64,000 bases of DNA from Gaeumannomyces sp. JS-464 (taxonomy: Eukaryota; Ascomycota; Sordariomycetes; Magnaporthales; Magnaporthaceae): contig NGZR01000002.1 in assembly GCA_002197995.1 (NCBI GenBank), positions 806,001-870,000 of the forward strand. Direction: 5' to 3'. A program made the position numbers and the translations under genes. The number at the start of each line of letters is the position of its first letter. The first letter of the stretch is position 1. Shown one piece after another: positions 9,912-19,699 of the stretch. The notes below the pieces were generated by a model. It was given only the letters and a program-made list of their open reading frames with translations. It made no database searches and was not told the DNA's origin.

Positions 9912-10636
9912 GTTAGAACCCGACGATATTTTTGTGCATGCCCCACGGGCGTTTGTCCTTCACCTATAGCAATTAGGAGCAGGCAAGGCCGGAAGGCATC
10001 GTCTTATTGAGAGCACCGCTTGACGTCCGGGGAAAGCACTGTGCGATTCATGGTGCATGTGAAGCTTCGGCGTCGTGGCAGAAGTACGGGCGAGCACGGG
10101 TTGGTTGCCATCAGATGATGTGCTCCTTGAAGCTAGATCGTGCACAACTGGCAAGCGTTGGTGCCTCTACTTGGTATTTACCCACGTAGCTTCCCCCACG
10201 CGTCGAATCCGGATCGGCCCAGGTTCGCCTCAAGGTTCATGCGAGCGTGACAGATGTCTCATCTGTAATTACTGGCATCTGCGCCCATGCATGCCTCGGC
10301 CCAGCGAGAAGACAGGATTTCAAAGCCCGGACGATTCCACAGGCCCAGCAGGATTCTAGATGGTCGAGAATTGGAACTTGACCAGCTTTGTTAGCACGGA
10401 TTGGAATTTTACGTGGGCAAAATTACACACAAGTCAGGTCTTATCACACGCAAGGGCAGGCAAGTGAACTGAAGGAATCCTCGGGCTTCGTTGCGCGGGG
10501 GGTAGGATGGGGAGTACCTAGGTACCTACCTAGCAAAAATAACTGGATGAGGAAAGCCACGGAAGGCTACGAAACTCAAAGAAAGCACCAGATCTTGGCA
10601 GGAGGTAGGCGCAAGTGCAAAAAAAAAGAAATGAAC
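9912..10636. other. Intergenic region upstream of the His-rich gene
   Basis: This should contain the promoter of the minus-strand His-rich gene. Near 10505-10535 there is a short run of CCTAGG/ACCTA-type repeats, common in fungal intergenic DNA. Nothing else recognised. Confidence 0.4.
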
Positions 10637-10716
10637 TCCGATACGGGGAATCGAACCCCGGCCCAGCATCTACCCTACGCGAGAGTGCCGAATGTTGACC
10701 ACTACACCATATCGGA
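10637..10716 (-). tRNA. tRNA-Glu (CTC anticodon) with a short intron
   Basis: On the minus strand the first seven bases (TCCGATA) pair with the last seven (TATCGGA). The T arm is a perfect 5-bp stem around TTCGATT (CGGGG/CCCCG). The D arm contains TAGTGGTC. The anticodon stem CGGCA pairs with TGCTG (one G-T pair), placing T33 and CTC at 34-36. About 10 bases after position 37 must be an intron to close the stem, which is the normal position for a eukaryotic tRNA intron. The variable loop comes out one or two bases short in this fold, so the exact intron edges are uncertain. Confidence 0.85.
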
Positions 10717-10867
10717 TTGCCTATGGACGGTTGTTGGCAGCAGGAGCCTCCTGTTTGCTTTTCAGGTCTGGCAGGGTGGCACCTACCGAGGAAAAACGGG
10801 AAGGGCACGAGCTAGTGGTGGTACGTCTCCTCGGGAAGGCGCAGCCCGTCGTTGATGGACGTGTGCA

Positions 10868-12249
10868 TCAGGCGGCCCCGTCCAACGTCAGGACCGCGCC
10901 ATTGGTGTAGCCGCCCGCCGCGCTCGACAGCATCAGGACCGGCCCCGCAATCTCGGGGCGCCCTGGCCGCTTTGCCGTGCAGCGCAGGCTCGCCTTGTGC
11001 GCCTGCTCGCCGATCTGGTACTCGTGCTTGGCGCCCGAAACGGGGGCGCCTGTAATCTCGGACGGGGAAAGGCCTGGGCAGATGGTGTTGGCTCTGATTT
11101 TCATCCTGGAGAAGACATCGTTAAACGCATGGCAATTAAGGAGATGAAGGCCAGCTAAATATTGGGCAATACATACGGATCGAGCTGCCCTGCGAGGAGC
11201 TGAGCCATTTTGATTGCTAAGTATATCGCTGTGTCAGCCTGGGGCAAGGCATCTCAGAGGATGATATATATAGGGAGCACAACATACCGGCAGCCTTGGT
11301 GACGCTGTATATCGGCGAGATGAGGAGTCTGATGGTCAGGGGCAGGCTTTTAGAAAGTCTCCTTTCCGTCTACTCCACACCAGCTAGCCAACCCCATCCT
11401 TACCTCTCGTTTGAAAGTCCAGCCAGAGGCGGGATAACCAAGACGTTGGGATCGGCCGCATTGCGCAGCAGCGGCACCATTCGAGTTGCTAGAAAGTATA
11501 CGCCACTGACGTGAACTGTCCAGCAGGTTTCAGCTGTCAGCTACTACCAAAATCTGAAACGGCGGAGGGAGGCGAGAAACATCTCTTGATTACCTTGTGT
11601 CATCTCGGTGAAGTCCTCACTGGTATCGATACAATTCGCAGTGAGTATATGAAGACCGCATTATCGTGAGAGTGACAGCCTGTAGTCTCAGCTGTCCAGA
11701 ACTCGCTCATCGACTCCGTTGATCAAGTACCTCTCTACCTCATCGGCTGGGGATCTAAGGTTAATTAGGTAGCTGGGATGGATGGTTTGCAACGGGATAT
11801 GCCCATGAGCTTCCAGCCGAGTCACTCACTGTTGTTGTAACCAGGGGTTTCACTTCTAAATGTCCGTAGCACACCAGCGCAGTGAACAAGAGTATCGACC
11901 TGGATAAGCAATCAATTTCGGTGGTTGAAGTAGGAAAATCTGTTAAAACTACTGGTGACGCAGTAAACTCACATGTGACTCCCGAGACTTAATCTGCGCC
12001 ACGATTTCTGACAGCCATCTTTTGTTCGGACGTCCCCTTGGATAGCTTCCACGTTGCCCCCTATCTCAGACATCTCACTGTCCAAAACGCCTTGCCTCCC
12101 CACGATGTAGACAGGGCGCTGTTCACCGCAAAGCCTTCGGCGATGGCCTTGCCTATGCCGGTGCCGCCGCCAGTGACGACAACCACCTTTCCATTGACGG
12201 AGAAAAGATCCTGTACCCGGAGGGATATATGCTGCGCTGCGGGCTGCAT
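10868..12249 (-). CDS. Short-chain dehydrogenase/reductase, multi-exon, with indels
   Basis: NAD(P)-dependent oxidoreductase of the SDR family; substrate unknown. Exon 1 (12249-11973) has the cofactor motif TGGGTGIG after VVVVTG, then, across two one-base shifts, [17 protein letters not shown] and [14 protein letters not shown]. Exon 2 (11899-11830) has [14 protein letters not shown], the NNAG-like strand. Later exons are about 11740-11594 (EDFTEMTQ), 11515-11404 ([19 protein letters not shown]), 11328-11288 ([10 protein letters not shown], the catalytic YxxxK), 11216-11177 and 11105-10868 ([11 protein letters not shown]). Splice phases agree from 11594 onward. The strand that normally ends in the catalytic Ser reads VIPPLAGLS, so the Ser/Asn region looks altered. 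The third exon is not well resolved. Two or more indels make this either a degenerate gene or an imperfect consensus. Confidence 0.7.
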
Positions 12250-12926
12250 GATGTAAAGCACGTCGGAATAGCCTCGGGGGTGTCTGTCAGGCAGAAGATA
12301 ATAGTGGACGATGGGAAAAGAGGAAAGATTCCCCATAGATGACCGGTAGGACATGAGGCAATCGCCCGAGGGTGAAGGTCTATGCCCCCGAACCTATGTA
12401 CATAGACCACCTGGATCTGGTCATGGGTCAGACTGGTCTAGACTCAGGATAAAGTTATCACGAACCACACAAAGTTTAAAACGAGAATCATTGCTACGGT
12501 GCCACTAGGAATCATGAAAGCATAAACAGGGAGATGACAGTAATGCTCCAGCTTGGAATTAGGCTGAACCGGCTATCTCCCGGCGAGCTGGCTACACAGC
12601 AAGGGGCTGGCAAGGGGACTTTTGCGTTAGCAAAAGAATGCCAGGGACGGTTGGACACCCAGCGGTATCATCACAATGACGGTAGAAATGACCAACTCGC
12701 CCGTAGCATTCTACTGTCGCATGAAAGGCATACGCTGGCCAGCCCGTCGCTCTGTAATTAGCCCACAGGACAGCGGGCGTATCCCAGGCCCAAAGAAGTA
12801 AGTCAATGATCAAGTCCAGTCCAGCAGACTGCAAGGAGAATGTGCGGGCACGCCCATGTACATAGGGCTGTTTGCTTGGTTGAGAGTGAGAGGGAAGGGG
12901 TTTGGCCGGTGACGGGAGCTTTTGAC
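12250..12926. other. Intergenic region
   Basis: This lies between the SDR start and the permease stop codon; both genes are on the minus strand, so it holds the SDR promoter and the permease 3' end. No gene recognised. Confidence 0.4.
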
Positions 12927-14638
12927 TCAGTCGTCCCTCCGCTGGGCCCACGCCTGCCTGGCCAAGTAGTAGAGGACGCCGACGATCCAGAGGGTGACGA
13001 GGATGGCGGCTTGGATGGGCGCGAACACTGCGCCCCGCACAATCACAAACCCGCTGACAACGGCGAAGGTGATGGGTACGACCAGCAGGGGGCGGTATGG
13101 ACGAGGCAGCGACGGCTCTCGGAAGCGAAGGATGATGGCTCCGCAAACGGTAACGAAGAAAAACGAGTACTCGCCGAGTCCATTAAATGTCAGCAGGGCC
13201 CGGAAGCTGCCCAGCAGGATGTAGAGGATTGAGAGCGTGGTCCCCAGAAGGAGGGCGTTGATTGGAGCATCGGACGTGGGGGCTTCGGATGGTGGTGAGG
13301 GCGCGTTGGGGGCGGTGTCGCCATTGCGCACGGTGTTGGGAAGACCAAAATGTCCGAGAACACTGACTGCGCGCGGGAGCCAGCCCTTGTTGGATGCGGC
13401 GACGGCCATGCGACTCGCAATGAAGGAGTTGCCGAGCAGAGAGCCAGCCACAACAAGGCAGATGAGCGTGGCAGCGACCACGCCGCCCAGGGAGCCCAAG
13501 AGGCGAGTGATTGCCGTCTGTCTCGAGCCAGTGGTTAGCGGGCACGCGCAGAACAGATCAGCGAAGATGCACTTACCACCGCAACGCTATCCGTGGTTGA
13601 GATGACATCCCATGGCAGAAGGACGTAGTAGGCCGCGTTGGTGGCCACGAAGCAGAGCACAATGGTGGGAATGGCCGAGTTGATGGCGAGTGGCAGCTGG
13701 CGGGCCGGCGCGGAAAGCTCAGCCGTGATGTACATGGCCTTGTCCCAGCCCGAGTAGGCCCAGAGGGCGCCATAAAGGGCAGCGGAGAGATTCCCAAGCA
13801 TCTCCCAGCCGCCCAGCCCGTCCCAGTGGATGGTTCCGCCGCCGGGCGTGGGCGTGTCACGGTTACGGAACCAGGGCCTCTCGCGCCAGTCGCGACCGCC
13901 GATTGCGTCTGCCCAGCGCGCAGGGTCGGCCGCTACAAGGGCGGCAACCAGGAGGCCTGCGGCGACGACCAGCGCTATGCCGGTGAACTTTGTGGCGACA
14001 AAGAAATTGTTGAGGCGCGTGCTCGCCCGGCTGATTGAATTGGCGGCGGTCACAGCAATCAGCACCAAGACCGAGAACAGCTTGTGGCTCAGGCGGTCGG
14101 CCTCATCAGTCACGCCCGCGGCTGAGTAGATGCTCTCGACGAAGACGATGCTGAGGATGGCCAGCGTGGCGGGCATGACGGCCACGACCCAGGTCCAGGC
14201 GGCCAGGAAGCCAAAGATATCGCCAAAGATGTACTGGAGGTAGGGCTGGATCCCACCCTCGCCCGGGATGGCGGTGCCCAGCTCGGTCAGGGTGCTGGCG
14301 CCGGTCCAGGCGAGCAGGCCGCCGACAAGCCAGACGGCCAGCGCGACGCCCGGCGACGGCACATTGGCGTCGATAGACCCGGGCGAGGTGAAGACGCCGC
14401 TACCGATGACGATGCTGACGACGATGGCGAAAGCCTCGAGGGTTCCCAGGTTGCGATGGAACGAGGAGCCAGCGGGAGGACGAGAGTGGTTATACCCCGC
14501 TGGGCCTTCAGCTCCTGGAGGGGGCTGCGCCTCATCGATGCTAGCGCCGTAGTTGGCGTTCTCATTCGCTGCCAGCAGCGGCTGCTCGTCTTGGGCCGAC
14601 ATGGTGGGATTCAATTGGGCTGGCGGCGAGGTTGACAT
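12927..14638 (-). CDS. Amino-acid permease, L-type (LAT/MUP1-like, APC superfamily)
   Basis: Plasma-membrane amino-acid transporter with about 12 membrane helices, 550 residues. Exon 1 is 14638-13577 and exon 2 is 13517-12927, with a 59-bp intron (GTAAGT/CAG) in phase 0. Near residue 65 the first helix carries the APC signature IVIGSGVFTSPG, followed by LAVWLVGGLLAWTGASTLTELG and AIPGEGGIQPYLQYIFG, both typical of fungal L-type (methionine/neutral amino acid) permeases. The later helices include TLICLVVAGSLLGNSF and the C-terminal helices ending LYYLARQAWAQRRDD. The hydrophilic N-terminus is about 60 residues. Alternative starts exist at 14665 and 14602; I chose 14638 for its length and Ser/Thr-rich start. 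No frame errors. Confidence 0.85.
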
Positions 14639-15330
14639 GGGTGGCCAGTTCCTCCCAAGCCACAATTTTCAGCCAGAGAAAAGGCACTGAGCTCACAGAC
14701 ATGTGACTTGAGGTGGTATCACGCACGTGACACTCAGATCCTCGAGCGGCTTCGATCCTATTTTTCTTTTCTTCGAGCCAAGAAAGCTGAAGCCGTCTTA
14801 GATGCATCAACGCCAACTTTCCACCCTCGCCGGCGAACCGGACCACTGACCATTGCACCGGCGGTAAATGCCAAGATAGATTACGCCCTCCGTCCCCATT
14901 CTGTTGGCACCAACTTGTCCGGATTTCGGTGTCGTCCTCACCGATTTCCAACGACAATTAGATGGACGTATTTGATGTTAGCGCATTGCCCAAGTCAGAC
15001 TGCGGGCTACCTGTCTCATTGTTTGGCCTACCATCACTCTCAGCCGTACCCACGGTTCTTCCAGATCCGTCCCGTCTCCTCACGCCGCGTCTTCGTTAAT
15101 ACTAGCAAGGTTCCGAGACACCCCTAGCCATTCTGTCAGCAGTCTGGCTGAACATGTCGTCTTTCCAGTCCTCTATTTAATCCCACTCTCCCACTCAAAT
15201 GGAAGCTAGGGGTCGTTACAGGTAGCTCATGTGGCATAGGGGCCAACTAGCCCTGGAGCTCGCGGCCCAAGGCTCTTTGGTAGTCCTGGCCCCAATTCGT
15301 CCCCCCCCCCCCCCCCCCCGTCTTTTGTCT
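14639..15330. other. Permease promoter and edge of the gene-rich segment
   Basis: No gene seen. Base composition turns sharply AT-rich just after a 19-base C run at 15301-15319, marking the edge of the RIP-affected block. Confidence 0.5.
15301..15319. repeat. Poly-C homopolymer, 19 bases, at the isochore boundary
   Basis: An uninterrupted run of 19 C within 20 bases of the shift from balanced to AT-rich sequence. Confidence 0.9.
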
Positions 15331-15703
15331 GTTATAGGTAACATTGATATTGTTTTAAGATTCCCCCGTTTATTTTGATCCTCCAATCCCTCCACTCTAA
15401 AAGTTTATGGCGTCTCGGGGTACTAGGCAGTTAGGAAAACCCTTCATAAGTAAGTAGCTACAGCCACCTCCATCAGCTCCAAAGAAATCTTTAAAAACCC
15501 ATTGTCGTTAAAGCTATAACTTTATAAGACTTTTATCCAATTCTGCATTTGTACATCACGTTTAGAAATGTTAGGCACCGGGAAACATAAGTGCTTTTTG
15601 CCAGCCGCCAGCATAGCGATGTCCTTCCTTTGCGAAATAGTGGCATACTAATGTTTTTTTTGTTTCTCAGCTATTAAAAAGGTTATAAAGGGTACAAATA
15701 ACG

Positions 15704-16467
15704 TGGTTTACAAGCGAATCGCGCACATAAGCAAGTCGCGCATTTTTCAATGCGACGCGTATTTCCCATTTCCAACTCCAATTCCTTAACAACTATAAAT
15801 GAAATCGAGATTTAAAAAAGCTAGGATTGTTTTCGCTATATAAGCAATTTAATTTAACCGGGGGTTAAATTTGCGTTCAGTAGTTAAAATTTATAATATT
15901 TTAAATTTACATTGCGCGATTAACGCGCCGGCCGACCTGCTTAACGCGATAATATGCTTAAATTACGAAAATTAACGGAATCCGAAAAAAAGGCGTTTAT
16001 TAAATACATATTTAAGCTGGATTTTCATGCATTCCTTTTTTAGCTGTATAGTGTTAAAAATATAGCTAATCGATTGTTCGCCGAACGTAACGCGGGCATT
16101 ATTAATAAAAATTAAATCGCGAATTTCGTTAAATACCGCGTAAAGTTTAACACGCGTTAGTTTTAAAAATACGATTATTAAAAAGCTAAATGCGAAAATC
16201 TCACGTTCGTTTTTACGTAATTTAATTTTATACGGAATATTATAGTTAAATATAGCATTTAAAATAACGATATTTATAATTTCGACGAAACTGGTTTTTT
16301 TATAAGCATAATCGCTGCTATTATAATTATTATAACGTTAAAAAGCCGTAATAAAACAAAGCTAATTTAATTTAATAACCGGGAATAAGTTATAATTATT
16401 TAAAAGGTTAATTATTATAATTAAGCGGTTTTTCTTTTTATTATTATTAAAAAGTAGTAACGTAATT
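15704..16467 (+). mobile_element. Fot1/pogo-type transposon, 5' half (copy A), RIP-degraded
   Basis: Plus-strand translation around 16080-16300, interrupted by stops, gives the order seen in Fot1/pogo transposases: an HTH_Tnp_Tc5-like segment (NFVKYRVKFNTR), a KYDYxxAKCEN stretch, and the first DDE block DIYNFDETGF (16269-16298). The sequence is the inverse of about 17,560-18,130 in copy B. Outward it begins near an ACGTGGTTTA motif (15704) that is inverted near 19,000-19,010 beyond copy C, so A and C may be the two sides of an interrupted composite. Only the N-terminal half is present. Confidence 0.65.
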
Positions 16468-16469
16468 TA

Positions 16470-16503
16470 CCACCTTATCGCGCAAACAACCTTATCGCGC
16501 ACC
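16470..16503. repeat. Left terminal 17-bp repeats of pogo copy B (2 units)
   Basis: Two adjacent units related to CCACCTTATCGCGCAAA. They are the inverse of the seven-unit array at the other end of the element. Confidence 0.75.
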
Positions 16504-18274
16504 CACACTTAACCTTCGGTTAATTAACGCGCATGCTAATTTAACAACGCTAAAAATCCATTTAAACTATTTAAAACTGTATATATTAAACATTTTTATT
16601 TCTTTTTAACAAATGCGCATATTATAACCGGTTTTACCGCAAATGCCACATCGCTAACGAGTTATCGTCGCCCTTTTTTCCAAACCTTTATAATCGCGCA
16701 TTTTTTGTTATAACTATTTATTTAGCTCCTGCTGGTTTAAAACATTTCGTACCTCGTTAATAATAAGTAACCTTTTAAATTAAACACGTGTTTTTTTTGG
16801 CTTTTTAGCGTTTGTTTAACGCTTTGTTCGCTTTGCGTAGCGAAGCAATTTCGGTTTTAAAAAAGGCCATTTAATGCATAATCGAACTCGTTCCTTTCGT
16901 AAACTGGTTTATAACCGCTAATATAAATGTCGAAAAGCTGCTTTAGTAATTAAAAAATCGAGTTTTAATATGTCCGGATTGCGAAATTACTTTTTTAGCT
17001 ATCCGCGGCGTTTTAAAAGTCCAAAGTTCGGGGTTATTTAAAAGCGTTTTCAAAGGAGTTAAAGTTCGTAGCTTTACATCCGGCTTTTTTAAAACCGAAT
17101 CCGGGTTAAAAGGAACAAAGTTAGCCTTTTAAAAACCTTTTCGGATGTTTCCCTTTGTTATAAAGTTAAAAAATGCCGTTTTAAACGCTAAAAGGAACTC
17201 GATTTTAATTACGTGGTTAACGTGCAACTTTATTAAAATTTCGATTTATTAACCGTACGCTTTTTTAAAAAGCCTAAAACATTTAATATTAAGTGGTTAA
17301 AAAAAATAAAACGAATGCGAAGGTATGCAAAACGTAATAATATTATATTTTTAATAATAACGTTCGAAATCCGTCGAATAGTGGCTTTCGTAACCGTTTA
17401 ACACTAATAAACGATAAAACCTTATAAAACGAGCTATAATATGTTTATCGAAATGCTAAATTTATTTTAAACCGAGTTCGTTCGTAATTCACTTGTTAAC
17501 GCTCGTTACGATAACTTAATTACGTAAAAAGTTAGTTTTTAAATACTAATTAACTAAATAGTACTACTTTTTAACGATAAAAAAAACCGTTTAACCGTAA
17601 TAATTAACCTTTTAAAATAATTATAACTTATTCCCGGTTGTTAAATTGGATAACTTTGCTTTATTACGGCTTTTTAACGTTATAATAATTATAACGGCGG
17701 CGATTATGCTTATAAAAAAGCCGGTTTCGTCGAAGTTATAAATATCGTAATTTTAAATGCTATATTTATTTATAATATTCCGTATAAAGGTAAACCACGC
17801 AAAAACGAGTTTAGGATTTTCGCATTTGGCTTTTTAATAATCGTACTTTCAAATCCAGCGCGTGTTAAACTCCGGGCGGCGTTTAACGAACTTCGCGATT
17901 TAATTGGTTTCAACGGTGCCCGCGTCGCGTTCGGCGAGCAGTCGGTCGGTTATATTTTTAATACCAAAAAGCCGAGGGGGGAATGCGCGAAAATCCAGTT
18001 TTAATATGTATTTAATAAGCGCTTCCTTTTCGAAATCCGTTAATTTCCGATTTTTAAGCACCTAATCGCGTCGAGCAGTTCGGCCGGCGCGTTAATCGCG
18101 CAATATGGATTTAGAAATATCGTAAATTTTAACTGCTAAACGCAAATTTAATCCCCGATTAAATTAAATTGCTTACATAGCGAAAACAATTTTAACTTTT
18201 TTAAATTTCGATGTTATTTGTGGTTCTTAAAAAATTAATGTTAAAAGTGAAAAACGCGAGTCGTGATGGAAAAC

Positions 18275-18390
18275 GCGCGATAAGGTGGTTTGCGCGATAA
18301 GGTGGTTTGCGCGATAAGGTGGTTTGCGCGATAAGGTGGTTTGCACGATAAGGTGGTTTGCGCGATAAGGTGGTTTGCGCGATAAGGTGG
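18275..18390. repeat. Right terminal tandem array, 17-bp unit, seven copies
   Basis: The unit GCGCGATAAGGTGGTTT is repeated at 18275, 18292, 18309, 18326, 18343 (one G-to-A change), 18360 and 18377 (last copy 14 bp, ending at the TA target site). It is the terminal inverted repeat of pogo copy B expanded in tandem; the opposite end has only two units. Unlike its surroundings it is barely mutated. Confidence 0.9.
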
Positions 18391-18392
18391 TA

Positions 18393-19016
18393 AACTACGT
18401 TATATTTATAAAAAAGCCGGTTTTGTTAAAATTGTAAATATTGTTATTTTAAATGCTATATTTATTTATAATGTTTCGTATAAAATCGAATTACGTAAAA
18501 CCAAGTTTAGGATTTTCGCATTTAGCTTTTTAGTAGTTATACTTTCGAATTTAAAGCGTACCGAGTTTTACGCGGCGTTTAACGAAATTCGCGATTTAAT
18601 TTTTACTAACGAAGTTCGCCTCGCGTTTAACAAGTAATCGGTTAGTTATATTTTTAATATTAAAAAGCCGGGGAAGAAATGCGCGGAAATCCAGCTCGAA
18701 TATGTATTTAATAAGCGCTTTTTTTTCGGATTTCGTTAATTTTTATAATTTGGGCATGTTAACACGCTAAGCAAGTCGGTTACACTTTTAACGCGGTAAA
18801 ATCGATTTCGCAACGGAATAAATTTTTACAGCTTTCCGCACGTTTAGTTTTAAATTAAATGGTAAAGTTTAAAAAGCAAGCATTACCCGGTTTTCGTCGT
18901 TTTTTATTAACATTATCGTAAATGGAAAAATTAATTGCAAAAAAAAGTATTACGTGGTTACGTGTTTTAACTTATTCGTTTATATAGTTTATTTATTTAT
19001 AAACCACGTTATTTAT
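18393..19016 (-). mobile_element. Fot1/pogo-type transposon fragment (copy C), RIP-degraded
   Basis: It aligns directly with about 17,710-18,130 of copy B (same orientation) and breaks off within the first DDE block, here mutated to NKTGF on the minus strand near 18,419-18,442. Beyond it an inverted match (TAAACCACGT near 19,001-19,010) to the outer edge of copy A closes the arrangement. Confidence 0.6.
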
Positions 19017-19338
19017 TTATTTAAACTTTAACCTTTTAATGTATATAAATTTTACATTTTTCATTTAAGTAATTATGCTATTTAAACATTTTAATAACGC
19101 AAATTATTAAGTAAAAAGCTAAAAGTTCGAAAATTGCAAACCTTTGCTTGTAATTACGCATGCTAATTTCTTATTGTAAAAGTTAATACTTGTAAAAATA
19201 TAAGGTTTTAATTAAAGCGTGCTTATGCTAATTACAGTAATTAACAGGATTACGTTTAATTAGTACGAGCTTTATTAAGCATTACAAGTAGTGCTGGCAA
19301 AGCTTTAAGCTTAGTGGGTAGTACAGGTTTATATTGCA

Positions 19339-19366
19339 AAAAAAGGCGTTAATAGTCGCCTTTTTT
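19339..19366. other. Perfect 10-bp hairpin ending in a T run
   Basis: AAAAAAGGCG is separated by 8 bases from its exact inverse CGCCTTTTTT. It sits in AT-rich repeat DNA, just before a small GC-rich island (about 19,385-19,432). Function unknown; it may be the end of an old element. Confidence 0.5.
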
Positions 19367-19699
19367 ATATACCTTTCGACATCGATCCCGCGGGCCCCCC
19401 GCCCAAAGGGTTCCAGTGCCGCACGCGATTTTCTGAAAAATTATTTTGTATAAGGAAATTAAAAAATCGACCCACGGCTATTAAAACTATTTTTACGTTA
19501 GGCTTTTAAATTTAACTTGTGCGTTTTTCACCCTTGTTTCGGCGCGTGCAAAGTAAGTGAATTAAGTAGCCTTATAACGGCTAACTTAGGCGTTATAACA
19601 TGTTGTAAGCCGACTTTATACATAAATCCACAAAAGTATAAAGTAGGTAATACAAGGTAGGTAGTATAAGGTAAGTAAGGTTTATGCACTTAATTTTAG

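Larger units (their letters stand above)
16470..18390 (-). mobile_element. Fot1/pogo-type transposon (copy B), complete but RIP-degraded
   Basis: This 1.92-kb element starts with CCACCTTATCGCGC and ends with its exact inverse, each flanked by TA (16468-16469 and 18391-18392), the target duplication of the Tc1/mariner superfamily. On the minus strand it carries the transposase motif NFDETGF (about 17721-17748) and a C-terminal half full of stops. It separates copies A and C, so it probably inserted into an earlier arrangement of the same family. Its length is typical for Fot1-like elements. Confidence 0.7.

Noticed and set aside
18275..18390. CRISPR-like array
   Set aside because: The 17-bp units are directly adjacent with no spacers and match a transposon terminus; this is a eukaryotic genome.
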